Counted from the stretch's first letter, positions 1 to 9,613 are shown. The stretch: 64,000 nucleotides of DNA from JAWPMT01 sp965242775 (GCA_965242775.1 CBDETI010000014.1:186001-250000); one strand, 5' to 3'. Translations and numbers: made by a program. The notes: generated from the letters alone by a model not told the origin.

Positions 1-2
1 CC

Positions 3-278
3 CATGGCATCAACCAGGAATTGGAAAAAGCAGGTAGAGTCGCAGATTTTCTCGAGTTAGGTGAACTCTTTGCCAGAGACGCGCTGGAAAGAAATGAATC
101 TTGTGGTGGACACTTCCGCGAAGAATACCAAACGGACGAGGGAGAGGCCGTGAGAGACGATAAGAATTTCACCTATGTATCTGCCTGGGAGTATAAAGGA
201 GAACCCGCAGAAGCCGTGGTACACAAGGAGCCACTTAAGTACGAAAACATTGAATTGAAGACACGTTCTTACAAATAG
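3..278 (+). CDS. sdhA: Succinate dehydrogenase/fumarate reductase flavoprotein subunit, C-terminal end (partial)
   Basis: This is the last 91 or so residues of the FAD-binding subunit of succinate dehydrogenase; the gene begins outside the window, and the reading frame is open to its left edge. The tail carries the family's C-terminal features: an alpha-helical stretch ending in GELFARDALERNESCGGHF, then a tail with VSAWEYKGE, as in Bacteroidota type-B SdhA/FrdA. The subunit oxidises succinate to fumarate on the cytoplasmic face of the inner membrane and passes electrons to SdhB, which starts 8 nt downstream and confirms the assignment. An internal ATG at 21 is not the start. Confidence 0.93.
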   Translation, partial: HGINQELEKAGRVADFLELGELFARDALERNESCGGHFREEYQTDEGEAVRDDKNFTYVSAWEYKGEPAEAVVHKEPLKYENIELKTRSYK

Positions 279-286
279 AAAATATC

Positions 287-1048
287 ATGTCAGAGACAGC
301 AGGATTGAACTTAACACTTAAAGTCTGGAGACAGCAAAACGATAAGGATCAGGGTAAAATGGAATCCTATGAAGTCAGCAATATATCTCCGGATAGCTCC
401 TTCTTGGAAATGATGGATATCCTGAACGAGCAACTGATCGCAGAGGGAAAAGAGCCCGTAGCCTTTGATCACGATTGCCGAGAAGGAATTTGCGGCATGT
501 GTTCTATGTATATCAATGGAGAAGCTCATGGACCTGGTAAAGAAATCACCACCTGCCAGTTGCACATGAGAGAATTTAGGAATGGCGACACTATTACGAT
601 CGAACCCTGGCGAGCAAAGGCATTTCCAGTAATCAAAGACCTAGTGGTGGACAGAGGTGCTTTTGACCGAATCATGGCAGCTGGTGGCTTTGTAAGCGTG
701 AATACCTCTGGGAATACCCAGGACGCCAACGCCATTCCTATCGACAAGCACGATGCTGACAAAGCTTTTGACGCGGCTACTTGCATCGGGTGTGGTGCCT
801 GTGTAGCTTCCTGCAAGAATGCCTCGGCTATGCTTTTTGTCTCCGCAAAAGTTTCACAGTTTGCTTTGTTGCCGCAAGGAAAGGTAGAAGCCAGAGAACG
901 TGTTCAAAACATGGTTAAACAGATGGATGAAGAAGGCTTTGGCAATTGCACGAATACGGGTGCATGTGAAGTCGAATGCCCTAAAGGTATTTCGATAGAG
1001 AACATCGCCAGGATGAATAGAGAGTTCATCAAAAGCAGCATGACGTAG
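287..1048 (+). CDS. sdhB: Succinate dehydrogenase/fumarate reductase iron-sulfur subunit
   Basis: Electron-transfer subunit of complex II, 253 residues, the usual length for the Bacteroidota form. The N-terminal ferredoxin domain carries plant-type [2Fe-2S] ligands C64, C69, C72 and C90 (DCREGICGMC and TTC). The C-terminal helical domain carries a CxxCxxCxxxC cluster (CIGCGACVASCK, near residue 165) and a second group, CTNTGACEVECPKG, for the 4Fe-4S and 3Fe-4S centres. It follows sdhA by 8 nt, so the two are co-transcribed. The membrane-anchor gene sdhC is not downstream and should lie upstream of sdhA, as is common in this phylum. A strong terminator follows 24 nt after the stop. Confidence 0.97.
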   Translation: MSETAGLNLTLKVWRQQNDKDQGKMESYEVSNISPDSSFLEMMDILNEQLIAEGKEPVAFDHDCREGICGMCSMYINGEAHGPGKEITTCQLHMREFRNGDTITIEPWRAKAFPVIKDLVVDRGAFDRIMAAGGFVSVNTSGNTQDANAIPIDKHDADKAFDAATCIGCGACVASCKNASAMLFVSAKVSQFALLPQGKVEARERVQNMVKQMDEEGFGNCTNTGACEVECPKGISIENIARMNREFIKSSMT

Positions 1049-1071
1049 GCCTAAGCGCTAAAAAAAATCAT

Positions 1072-1100
1072 ACCCCGGTTAAAGCAATCGGGGTTTTTTA
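1072..1100 (+). terminator. Rho-independent terminator after sdhB
   Basis: The stem ACCCCG / CGGGGT (1072-1077 and 1089-1094) closes an 11-nt loop and is followed by a run of six T. It lies 24 nt after the sdhB stop and ends the sdh operon. Confidence 0.9.
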
Positions 1101-1158
1101 TTTGCCTCAATTCCTTAACATTGCTTTGCATTCGGCTGACCGACAAAAATTTTACGGC

Positions 1159-3861
1159 TTGAGGATTTTCCTTTGGACATTATCCATCTTACTTCTGGCA
1201 GGGGCAGGCTTTTTCGCCTATAAGAAGCTCTCCAATGACAAGAATCTCTCGGCCTGGGGATTCATCCCAGAGAGCGCCGCGATCGTCTATGAATCCACCA
1301 GCGCCAATACCTCTTTATTAGAGCTTAAGTCATCAACGCTCTGGCAAACACTTAAACAGTTGGGAGGGTTCGAAAAATTGGAAGGTAATTTCGATCAATT
1401 ACAACAGCTCACCAATGGTCAATTCGAGCAAATGTTTGTCGGAAATGATCTGCTGATCTCAGTACATGATGTGTCCCGTCATGACTTTGATTTCCTCTAT
1501 GTGTTGGAAATTTCGAGCATCGGCGCCTTCCAGCAACTTCAAACCATTCAAAGTTTCTTTGAGAAAAGTACCTTCCGCAAAGAGACAAGGCAATACAGAG
1601 GGTACACTATTTCTGAAATCTCCGATGGTCAAAAGAAATTTGCCTTTATTTTCCACAAGAATTTCTTTGTTGGCAGTTTTTCAGCTTTCCTGGTGGAAGA
1701 CGCCATTCGGACTTTCGAACAATCGGATGTCCTTTCCTGGCAAGAAATGTTTCCTGAGACCCTGCCTATCACAAAATTGACACAGGACCAAGGCGATGTG
1801 TACATAAATCTTAAGGAATTTGTAGACATCATTCAGCTTTATACCAGCAATCTGCAACTACAAATCGGACGTGCCGCCTATCTGGACTTGCAAGTGTCCG
1901 ACAATTCCGTCGCATTTAATGGCTTTGTAATACCTGATGACTCGGTCCCTTCTATACTCTCACCCCACCTCGACATCATTCCAGGCAGTTTCGATATGAC
2001 ATCAACCATACCTCTCCCCTGCTCATATGTATTCCACTATTCTTTTCAAGATGCCGCTGCCTGGCGAGAACGCTTACGGATATATCTTGCCGCGACGGAC
2101 AAACAAGCACAAAACGCCCGGAAAAACCTGCTAGAGATGGGTGATTTCGATGTTGACGATGTATTTAGTTATGTCGATGACGAAATTGGTTTGTTGCACT
2201 TTGAAGGTATTTCAGAGACAAAAAAGGCGTTGGTTCTGGAAGTAGCCGACCCCCCATCCGCCACTGCCTACTTTGACGAGTTGGCCACACGTTTTTCATC
2301 AACCCAAAGCGATACGCTCTATTCTGAAATCTATCAGAACTATGAAATCAAATTGTTCCCGGCACCCGAGTTCCCAGCGGCGTTGGTTGGTTCACAGGCG
2401 TTGGGCTTCAATTCAAGCTATTTCGCTTTTATAGGCAACAACATGGTTTTCGCAAGCGAACTTTACCTCCTTAAGGAGATTATCGCGGCAGTCAGCAATG
2501 AAAATGTTTGGTCTAAATCTCTGGAGAAGAATCAATTTTTAGCCAAAACCAATGAGGCATCTAATTTTTCGATCTACGTCAATACACCTGACTTTTGGCA
2601 AAAACTGGTGCGGAATGTCAACTCAAACTGGCAGCCTTATCTCAAAGCCAACGCCTCCTTTCTGAAAAGTCTGGACAATGTTGCCATCCAATTCAGCAAC
2701 GTTGATGATCGGTTTTTCACCAATATCATATTGAGCCAGTCGGAACCTCCTACGGTAGGCACAAGGGAGACCGCTTTAATCGGAACGACGAAGTTCCCTG
2801 CTACGATCATCAGCAAACCTCATGTGTTCAGAACCGAGGCTGGCCAACTGCGATTTTTTGTCCAGGATTCTCTGCTGAACGGTTATTTACTGGATGAAAA
2901 TTACAATACGATTTGGTCACTTCCCCTGGTCAACAAGGTATCGACCTCTGTTTTTCCATTGGACTATTATAAAAATGGCAACCTGCAGGTCGCTATTCTG
3001 GCTGAAAAATCATTGTATATCATAGATAATTCCGGGTCGCTTCTGCCCGGATTTCCGACGCAAATACAAGCCTTGGAAAAAGTCGACAAATTCACGCTAA
3101 TTGATTATGATGGCAGCAAAAATTATCGATTGGCCTTTGTAGACGCTGAAGGAAATGTGCTTTTGACTGACAAAAATGCGAAACCACTGGAGGGATGGGA
3201 TACGAAAAGTATCAATTCGGAAGTACTTACACCCCTTCGTCATGAAAGGATTGGCAAACGAGATGTTTTGTTGATGCTTACCAAACGTGGTGAAATCATG
3301 GCCTTTAACAGACGCGGAAATTTCATAACGGGCTTTCCCGTGGACCTTAACACGACGCTTACAAAAAACTATCATCTGGCAGTCGGCAATGATCTCCGCG
3401 CCAGCGAGTTAACTATAGTCACAGAAAGTGGTGAAATTGTATCACTTAACTTGGAGGGGAATGTAACCAAAAGGGAACAGCTCTATAAAAGTTCGCTCCA
3501 AACCACGTATGAATTAGTAGAGGATTTTAGTCAAAATCAGTTTCTGATTTCCTCGAAGGATCCTGAGCAATTGACATTTTTTGATAAGGATGGGCTGGAA
3601 CTTTTCGCAAAGAGTTACCTGAATGAGGGTGAGATTACGATTCAGTTTTACAGAATATCCGCAGGGAAGGACCTGCTTATTGTAACACAAAATGACCAGG
3701 GAAGATCATACGCTTTTGATTTAGATGGTCAAATATTGGTAGCTGAACCACTTCCAACAGACAAACCTCTGAGTGTTATTTACAACACCAAGTCTGATTC
3801 ATTTTCCATCTACTTTGTTTCCGGTTCCGAATTACGTCAGGTCGAAATGGCTGCCAACTAG
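1159..3861 (+). CDS. DUF3352-like membrane-anchored protein of unknown function
   Basis: A 900-residue protein with one N-terminal membrane segment (about residues 3-22, IFLWTLSILLLAGAGFFAY) and a large, probably periplasmic remainder. The first half resembles DUF3352-type proteins (repeated IVYEST / LLISVHDV / FFVGSFSAFLVEDAI strands). The second half, from about residue 540, has recurring short strands such as YIIDNSGSLLPGFPTQI and MAFNRRGNFITGFPVDL, suggesting a beta-propeller of PQQ-like repeats. The frame is open from a TTG at 1102, but that codon lies in the T-run of the sdh terminator. The TTG at 1159 puts the membrane segment at the N-terminus and is preferred. No catalytic motif was recognised; function is unknown, and envelope assembly or sensing is only a guess. 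Confidence 0.75.
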   Translation: MRIFLWTLSILLLAGAGFFAYKKLSNDKNLSAWGFIPESAAIVYESTSANTSLLELKSSTLWQTLKQLGGFEKLEGNFDQLQQLTNGQFEQMFVGNDLLISVHDVSRHDFDFLYVLEISSIGAFQQLQTIQSFFEKSTFRKETRQYRGYTISEISDGQKKFAFIFHKNFFVGSFSAFLVEDAIRTFEQSDVLSWQEMFPETLPITKLTQDQGDVYINLKEFVDIIQLYTSNLQLQIGRAAYLDLQVSDNSVAFNGFVIPDDSVPSILSPHLDIIPGSFDMTSTIPLPCSYVFHYSFQDAAAWRERLRIYLAATDKQAQNARKNLLEMGDFDVDDVFSYVDDEIGLLHFEGISETKKALVLEVADPPSATAYFDELATRFSSTQSDTLYSEIYQNYEIKLFPAPEFPAALVGSQALGFNSSYFAFIGNNMVFASELYLLKEIIAAVSNENVWSKSLEKNQFLAKTNEASNFSIYVNTPDFWQKLVRNVNSNWQPYLKANASFLKSLDNVAIQFSNVDDRFFTNIILSQSEPPTVGTRETALIGTTKFPATIISKPHVFRTEAGQLRFFVQDSLLNGYLLDENYNTIWSLPLVNKVSTSVFPLDYYKNGNLQVAILAEKSLYIIDNSGSLLPGFPTQIQALEKVDKFTLIDYDGSKNYRLAFVDAEGNVLLTDKNAKPLEGWDTKSINSEVLTPLRHERIGKRDVLLMLTKRGEIMAFNRRGNFITGFPVDLNTTLTKNYHLAVGNDLRASELTIVTESGEIVSLNLEGNVTKREQLYKSSLQTTYELVEDFSQNQFLISSKDPEQLTFFDKDGLELFAKSYLNEGEITIQFYRISAGKDLLIVTQNDQGRSYAFDLDGQILVAEPLPTDKPLSVIYNTKSDSFSIYFVSGSELRQVEMAAN

Positions 3862-3930
3862 CGCAGCAAAAGACAAACTGGCTGGGTAATTAGAAAATGG
3901 ACCGGTCCCGGGAAGGGCCTTGCCCCAAAC

Positions 3931-3958
3931 AAAAAGGGCCAATCGTTCAGATTGACCC
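3931..3958 (-). terminator. Rho-independent terminator of the MATE gene
   Basis: Read on the minus strand, GGGTCAATC-tgaac-GATTGGCCC forms a 9-bp stem with one G-U pair and is followed by TTTTTG. It lies about 70 nt past the stop codon of the MATE transporter gene. Confidence 0.85.
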
Positions 3959-4028
3959 CTTCGTCATGCTACTTTGTTAGTAAACTTTCATATATGCATT
4001 ATTTCTAAGTATTTATTCATTTGAAAAT

Positions 4029-5432
4029 TTAGACTTCCATTGTCTTCCATTTGCCTTTTCGAAAAATAACAATGCAAACAATGGCGTGGATGCTATGCGC
4101 TACCGCAATAGAGATAAAGACGCCTAGTTCCTTCAGGTCCAATGAGACTGAAAGCAAATACGCAAAAGGTATCTGGAAAACCCAGAACACAAACACATTG
4201 ATTATCATCGGTGTTTTTGTGTCGCCGGCCCCATTGAAAGCCTGGCTAATTACCATTCCATAGGCAAAAAACAGATAACCCAGACAGATAATCTTCAACG
4301 AGTTTTCTGCTATTTCCCGCACGCGCTCCTGATCTGTAAAAAAACCGGTGACAAGTTCTGCCTGCCAAAAGAACAATAGCGCTACTAAGCCCAGAAAAAC
4401 CATGCTATAAAAGGCCGTTCGCCAAACAGATTGCTCTGCGCGCTCAGGCTCTTTTGCTCCCAGGTTCTGACCCACCAAAGTCGCCGCCGCGTTGGCAAGA
4501 CCCCAGGAGGGCAGGATAGTGAAAACGATGACCCGGAAGGCGATGGTATAACCAGCCAGCGCTTCGGCACCGAAGACAGACATCAATCGCACCAAAAAGA
4601 TCCAGCTGGCGGATTCTATTAAGAACTGACCCATACCTCCTGCCGAAATTTTAAATATTTCGGCGATGGTTTTCAATCGGAGCACAACATTTTTTATACC
4701 GAGTTTTATTATCCCTTTGCCACCGAAAAGATGCCAAAGCTGGTAAAGCACACCGATAGTTCTGCCAATAGTTGTGGCCATAGCGGCCCCCATTACACCG
4801 AAGCCCTCGAAAGAACCGATCCCAAAGATCAATAAAGGATCGAGCACGATATTCAGGCCATTGGCCAGCCACAGCGACCTCATGGCAATGGAGGCATCTC
4901 CTGCGCCACGGAAAATGGCGTTAATCACAAAAAGTAAAACAATGGAGAGGTTCCCCGCAAACATGATCCGGGTATAACCCGCACCCTCTGCAATCAGGTC
5001 CTCTTCTCCCCCCATTAACCTCAAAATATGCTCTGCGCCAAAAAAGCCACTAAGTCCCAGTACCACAGAAATACCTAGTGATATCAGTATACCTTGAAAA
5101 GCGGCGTTGCCTGCGCGCTCCGGATCTTTCTCGCCAATTCGCCGAGCCACAATAGCAGTCAATGCCATACTGAGGCCAACAGCCACCGAGTAAATGATAA
5201 ATAAAATAGACTCGGTGAGTCCAACCGTAGCTACGGCGTTTACGCCCACCTTAGCCACAAAAAAGACATCTACGACGGCAAAAAGGGACTCCATGACCAT
5301 TTCTGCGATCATGGGAACACTCAAAAGGAAAATGGCCTTGTCGATACTGCCTGAGGTAAACTCCTTTTCAGAACCTTTGAGTGCAATAAATATGTATTTG
5401 AATAGTTTTTTTAAACTACTGATGGATTTCAT
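4029..5432 (-). CDS. MATE family multidrug/sodium antiporter
   Basis: A 467-residue polytopic inner-membrane protein with about 12 hydrophobic helices in two homologous halves, as expected for the NorM/DinF (MATE) family. Family signatures are FLLSVPMIAEMVMESLFAVVD near residues 31-51 and, in the second half, ASWIFLVRLMSVFGAEALAGYTIAFR. MATE proteins expel cationic drugs or metabolites in exchange for Na+ or H+; the substrate cannot be read from the sequence. The gene stands alone between a convergent DUF3352-like gene and a divergent nucleotidyltransferase-like gene, with its own terminator. ATG start at 5432. Confidence 0.92.
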   Translation of the reverse strand: MKSISSLKKLFKYIFIALKGSEKEFTSGSIDKAIFLLSVPMIAEMVMESLFAVVDVFFVAKVGVNAVATVGLTESILFIIYSVAVGLSMALTAIVARRIGEKDPERAGNAAFQGILISLGISVVLGLSGFFGAEHILRLMGGEEDLIAEGAGYTRIMFAGNLSIVLLFVINAIFRGAGDASIAMRSLWLANGLNIVLDPLLIFGIGSFEGFGVMGAAMATTIGRTIGVLYQLWHLFGGKGIIKLGIKNVVLRLKTIAEIFKISAGGMGQFLIESASWIFLVRLMSVFGAEALAGYTIAFRVIVFTILPSWGLANAAATLVGQNLGAKEPERAEQSVWRTAFYSMVFLGLVALLFFWQAELVTGFFTDQERVREIAENSLKIICLGYLFFAYGMVISQAFNGAGDTKTPMIINVFVFWVFQIPFAYLLSVSLDLKELGVFISIAVAHSIHAIVCIVIFRKGKWKTMEV

Positions 5433-5728
5433 CTGAGTAAAAAGTAAAATGTGAAAAGTAAGAAATAGGAAAAGTTGAACTGAGTTAGGAAAACTCAGCT
5501 GACGACAATCATGAACGGTATGTCATCTATCAGTAGCATGATGCAGCGAATATAGAACAGGCGATTGAGAAAACCATAATTTTTATTCGAGGAAGGCCGA
5601 AATAGTTGGCCATCGAAAAAAGTAGTCAAAAAATTCCCGCCGACTACTCACATTGAGTGTGAGGAATGTGCTTAATTTTAACATTCGTTTATCTTGCACC
5701 AAGAACACCGAGCCGCATATTCTCTAAA
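5433..5728. other. Divergent intergenic region with short inverted repeats
   Basis: About 300 bp between the divergent MATE gene and the nucleotidyltransferase-like gene, with no convincing small ORF. Two hairpin-capable sequences stand out: CTGAGTT-aggaa-AACTCAG at 5480-5498, and AGTAGTC/GACTACT with a 14-nt loop at 5621-5648. Neither is followed by a T-run, so they are more likely operators or leader structures than terminators. A weak -7-like element (TATCTTGC, 5690-5697) lies 31 nt before the ATG at 5729. Confidence 0.5.
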
Positions 5729-6730
5729 ATGAGCGAAGAATCTCAGAGTCATTTTGACAAGCTATTAGATCGTCGACGGGATCCAGTGGATGGAACGCCT
5801 TATTTTTCTCCGTCCTTTTCAGAATACGAAGCGTATGGACCCTATACACGCTATCTTCTGGAAAGTGGTCAATCGATCTCCCGAGAATATAGTCGTCGAC
5901 TTTTTAGGATCACTGGAAATCTTATCAGAAAATTTCAGCAGGAGGTCCAACACAAGAACTTACATATCGACATACGCTATCAGGGAGCAATTCAAAGTAA
6001 TACACAAGTAGAGCTACTAGGAGATGTGGAGATTTTGGCGATTTTAAGGCCTACCCCAAAATCCAAGGCCTTCAAAAGCGTTGAGAAACTGGGCACCCTG
6101 CTCATGGGTACGCTTGCCAACAACGAGTTGTTTGAAAGGGTCGATTACAGTAACAAAATCAATATCGACCTGCAAACGAAGAACCCTGCCGCACGGATCT
6201 CGGTGTTGCCAACCATGTGGGTTGACACCCAGGCCTATTTCCAATCAAGGAGAGAAATCGACCGAGGTATTGCCGAATACGATTTCAACAGTCGCACCCG
6301 GAGAAGTTACTTGCCTTTTCGCAATATTGCGAGAATAAACCACAAGGACATGCATGCGGGTGGTAACTTAAAAAGACTGATCCGTATGATCCGATGCATT
6401 CAATTAGATGCTGACGACCCCATTAATCTCAACCACTACGAAATTTCTTGTACGCTTTTCAACCTGCACGAAAAGAAGCTGGGCGTTGATCCATCGTTCA
6501 TGTTGACCTTACTTCCAAAAGTGAGTGTGTATCTTGAGAAGCTGGTCAAATTCAATATGTATCCCAAGGTTATTTCGCCAAGTCGGAAAGAATTGGTTTT
6601 TGGAAATCGTGAAGAAAAAGGTGAGGAAATAATGAAACTAAAGCAAGAAGTTGATCAGGTGATAGAAAAGCTTCATCAGGAATTGAGCGAATCGGGCAAA
6701 ACAATTGAAGGATCTTTTGCCTACTATTGA
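5729..6730 (+). CDS. Divergent nucleotidyltransferase-fold protein (OAS/CD-NTase-like), probably inactive
   Basis: A 333-residue protein with an OAS-like pol-beta fold pattern: helical N-terminus, a strand with YQGAIQSNTQVELLGDVEI (84-102) where active enzymes have GS...DxD, and the spine helix GGNLKRLIRMIR (211-222) typical of the OAS/CD-NTase group. Key residues deviate: GS is G86-A87, DxD is D99-V-E101, and the third acidic position in the strand before VLP is S158. Loss of a metal ligand suggests a pseudo-enzyme or an altered chemistry. The ATG at 5729 is preferred over an upstream ATG at 5666, which would translate promoter-like sequence. No CBASS effector gene is adjacent: neighbours are a MATE exporter and an alpha/beta hydrolase. 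The fold call is by pattern only; a structure prediction would settle it. Confidence 0.6.
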   Translation: MSEESQSHFDKLLDRRRDPVDGTPYFSPSFSEYEAYGPYTRYLLESGQSISREYSRRLFRITGNLIRKFQQEVQHKNLHIDIRYQGAIQSNTQVELLGDVEILAILRPTPKSKAFKSVEKLGTLLMGTLANNELFERVDYSNKINIDLQTKNPAARISVLPTMWVDTQAYFQSRREIDRGIAEYDFNSRTRRSYLPFRNIARINHKDMHAGGNLKRLIRMIRCIQLDADDPINLNHYEISCTLFNLHEKKLGVDPSFMLTLLPKVSVYLEKLVKFNMYPKVISPSRKELVFGNREEKGEEIMKLKQEVDQVIEKLHQELSESGKTIEGSFAYY

Positions 6731-7548
6731 CCCTTCTTTAGAAAGCGGAGGATTCTTTCTCCCACCAGCCCGGGCTGCTCGAACGGGATCAAGTGACCTC
6801 CTCCATCTATATTATCGAAAATCGTATTGGACTGGGCTTGCTGCCAACGTTTCCAGGAGCGTAAGCTGATTATATCAGAATCAAAACCTCGGATAGCTAA
6901 GGTCTGATGGTTCATTTGCTTCAGCGCCTCCCACGGTGATTGCAACGAAGCATAGGTATGTGATTCCCACTCTTTGGTGTAGCGAAGGGCTACACCATCC
7001 TCTATCTCCTGTTGCACGTGCCGAACGTAATCCCACAAAATCGAATCTGGTATACGCGAAAAAACCTTTTTTGGTCGTATATAATCAAAAAATGCTTGGG
7101 TGTCCTTCCATTTGTCGGTGCGATTGTTGGCCACTCTGGAAGGAGGAATGACACGCCTCCGCCAGTCGGCCGGTATAAGGGCCGAAAGGTTAAAAATCCA
7201 TTTCGGTAAAAACGGTGGTTCAATTAAAACCACCTTATCAAAAAGTTCGGGCCTTCTTAACGCAGCAAATATAATTTTCGCCGCTCCAAGTGAATGCCCT
7301 ATTACATGCACCTGTCGCCAGTCATTCTCATCGAAAAATGCTATTAGATCCAACGACATTTGTTCCCAGCCAAATACTTCGTTGGTGTCAGCCGCAGGCC
7401 ATAACCCTCTTGACTCCATTCCGATTACCGTAAAATCGCCGAGTAAGGGCTGCACCATTTCCTTGTACATTCCCGGCGGGAAACTATTGGCGTGTCCAAT
7501 ATGCACCAGGGGTCCTTGGCCTCCAAAATGGTGAAATGGGATCGGCAT
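6724..7548 (-). CDS. Alpha/beta hydrolase
   Basis: A 274-residue cytoplasmic alpha/beta-hydrolase. The oxyanion strand HIGHANSFPPGMY lies near residue 17, the nucleophile elbow GHSLGA near residues 93-98, and a C-terminal catalytic His in DGGGHLIPFEQP. An acidic residue (D231 region, RGFDSDI) completes the triad. The substrate cannot be inferred. It starts 5 nt after the M3 peptidase gene stop on the same strand, so the two form an operon. Its 3' end overlaps the convergent nucleotidyltransferase-like gene by 7 bp. Confidence 0.88.
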   Translation of the reverse strand: MPIPFHHFGGQGPLVHIGHANSFPPGMYKEMVQPLLGDFTVIGMESRGLWPAADTNEVFGWEQMSLDLIAFFDENDWRQVHVIGHSLGAAKIIFAALRRPELFDKVVLIEPPFLPKWIFNLSALIPADWRRRVIPPSRVANNRTDKWKDTQAFFDYIRPKKVFSRIPDSILWDYVRHVQQEIEDGVALRYTKEWESHTYASLQSPWEALKQMNHQTLAIRGFDSDIISLRSWKRWQQAQSNTIFDNIDGGGHLIPFEQPGLVGERILRFLKKGQ

Positions 7549-7553
7549 TGAAC

Positions 7554-9593
7554 TTATTTCAAGCCCGCTCTTTTCAGCAGGGCATCCACGCTAGGCTCAG
7601 CGCCGCGAAATCTTTTGTACAGAACCATTGGATGCTCGACTCCTCCCTTACTCAGCACATTATCCTTGAAAGACCGAGCTGTTTGGCTATCGAATACGCC
7701 TTTTTCTTGAAATAAAGAGAAGGCATCAGCATCCAGTACTTCTGCCCATTTATAGCTGTAATAACCCGCTCCGTATCCTCCGGCAAAGATGTGACTGAAC
7801 TGAACACTCATGCAGGTATTCGCTACTGATGGGAATAACTCTGTACTGCTCATTGCGCTTTTCTCGAAAGCTTCAACATCTTCAATGGAAGCAAGCACCT
7901 CACGATCCTCATCGTGGTAGGCCATATCCAGGAGCCCGAAACTTATCTGCCTGACAGTAGCGTAGGCCTCGTGAAAAGTAGAGGACGCTCGGATTTGATC
8001 GATAAGTACCTGTGAGATCGGTACGTCGCTCTTATAATGGCGCGCAAACATGTCCAGACAATCCTTTTCATAGCACCAGTTTTCTAGTATTTGTGAGGGT
8101 AGTTCAACAAAATCCCAATAAACACTGGTACCGGATAAACTTTTATAGGTCGTGTTTGCAAGCATCCCGTGAAGGGCATGACCAAACTCATGAAAAAGCG
8201 TCTTCACCTCATCAAATTTCAGTAACGAGGGATTGTCAGAAGAGGAAGGTGTAAAGTTGCAAACAATGCTCACAATTGGAATGATCCGCTCACCGTTCAT
8301 TTTTTGCTGTTCCCGGAAGGAAGTCATCCAAGCGCCCGGTCGCTTCCCTTTTCTAGGAAAAAAGTCTGCCAGGAATATGGCGGTGGTATCACCGTTTTCC
8401 TTAACCTCATAAGCCTGTACATCAGGGTGATAGACTGGAATAGCTTTGTTCGGTTCAAAAGAAAGATCAAAAAGTTTCTCCGCAGTTTTGAATACCCCTT
8501 GAATAACATTTTCAAGACGAAAGTAGGGTTTGGTGATTTCATCATCCAGATTGAACCTTTTCTTCCTGAGTTTCTCTGAATAGTATGACCAATCCCAACG
8601 CTGAAGCTCGTGCTCAGCACCCAAATCCTTCATAAAAGCCTGGAGTTCCTTCACCTCCCCATCAGCAAAGGGCAGCGCTTTTTCCAGCAGGTTTGTCAAA
8701 AACGACCTTACTTTCGCCGGCTCCTCCGCCATCCGCTCTTCCAGGATAAAATCAGCATAATTTCTATACCCCAATAACTCAGCCAACTCTCCGCGCAATG
8801 CCACGATTTCCTTTACCAGCTGTGCATTGTCCCGCTCAGAGCCCAGTGCTTTGGACATGTAAGCTTTATAGAGTTCTTCTCTCAGGTCTCTATTGTCGGC
8901 ATGTTCCATGAAAGGGATATAGCTAGGTGCCTGCAGCGTAAAGGCCCACCCCGCTAATTCTCTTGTCGAGGCTTCATCCTGCGCGCGTTGTATCACGTCA
9001 GCTGGTAAACCTGCTAAATCAGCCTCATTCGTGATATTAAGGACGTAATCGTTTGTTTCCGCCAGCACATTTTCTCCGAATTTCAAACCTTTTTGAGAAA
9101 GAGCCACAGTAATTTCTCCGAATCGACCCTTGTCTCCATCGCTCAGTGCAGCGCCACTCCGAATGAAGCTTTTGTAGGTTTTCTCCAGAAGCATCTTACG
9201 TTCCGCGTCCAGTTCCAGTGAATCCCTTTCCTCATAAACCCGCCTGATGCGTTCAAACAGTTGGGGGTTTTGTTTGATTTCGTTATTAAATATTGTCAGT
9301 TTCGGTGAGGCCTCCTGAGTAATACGCTGCATTTCGTCTGAAGTCTCCGCGGCATTGAGGTTAAACAGCACAGATGTAACCTTATCAATGCCCACACCAC
9401 TGTTTTCCAGGGCCTCGATGGTATTTTCAAAAGAGGGTGACTCGGGCTGTGTCGCTATGGCCTCGATTTCTTTACGGGCCATCGCGATACTCTCATCCAG
9501 GGCAGGCAGATAATGTTCCAACTTTATTTCCTGAAAATTGGGAACTTCAAATGGAGTATTATAGATCTTTAAAAAAGGATTCTCTATTGACAT
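7554..9593 (-). CDS. M3 family zinc oligopeptidase (Dcp/oligopeptidase A type)
   Basis: A 679-residue soluble metallopeptidase without a signal peptide, the normal length for the Dcp/PrlC (M3A) group. The zinc site is TLFHEFGHALHGML (near residue 464) with the third ligand Glu in FVELPSQILENW about 25 residues later; the conserved AGGYGAGYYSYKWAEV segment near the C-terminus forms the substrate-binding side. It cleaves short peptides in the cytoplasm. The reading frame extends to a GTG at 9602, but the ATG at 9593 matches the family N-terminus (MSIENPFL) and leaves a short leader behind the -7 element at 9614-9621. Confidence 0.95.
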   Translation of the reverse strand: MSIENPFLKIYNTPFEVPNFQEIKLEHYLPALDESIAMARKEIEAIATQPESPSFENTIEALENSGVGIDKVTSVLFNLNAAETSDEMQRITQEASPKLTIFNNEIKQNPQLFERIRRVYEERDSLELDAERKMLLEKTYKSFIRSGAALSDGDKGRFGEITVALSQKGLKFGENVLAETNDYVLNITNEADLAGLPADVIQRAQDEASTRELAGWAFTLQAPSYIPFMEHADNRDLREELYKAYMSKALGSERDNAQLVKEIVALRGELAELLGYRNYADFILEERMAEEPAKVRSFLTNLLEKALPFADGEVKELQAFMKDLGAEHELQRWDWSYYSEKLRKKRFNLDDEITKPYFRLENVIQGVFKTAEKLFDLSFEPNKAIPVYHPDVQAYEVKENGDTTAIFLADFFPRKGKRPGAWMTSFREQQKMNGERIIPIVSIVCNFTPSSSDNPSLLKFDEVKTLFHEFGHALHGMLANTTYKSLSGTSVYWDFVELPSQILENWCYEKDCLDMFARHYKSDVPISQVLIDQIRASSTFHEAYATVRQISFGLLDMAYHDEDREVLASIEDVEAFEKSAMSSTELFPSVANTCMSVQFSHIFAGGYGAGYYSYKWAEVLDADAFSLFQEKGVFDSQTARSFKDNVLSKGGVEHPMVLYKRFRGAEPSVDALLKRAGLK

Positions 9594-9613
9594 TTCGATC
9601 ACATTATATGCCT

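Noticed and set aside
1102..1158. TTG start of the DUF3352-like gene at 1102
   Set aside because: It falls in the T-run of the sdh terminator; the TTG at 1159 places the membrane helix at the N-terminus.
5666..5728. Upstream ATG of the nucleotidyltransferase-like frame
   Set aside because: It would translate promoter-like, hydrophobic sequence not expected in the family; ATG at 5729 is better.
5433..7548. A complete CBASS defence system
   Set aside because: Only one NTase-like gene is present, with disrupted catalytic residues and no effector, E1/E2 or JAB genes.
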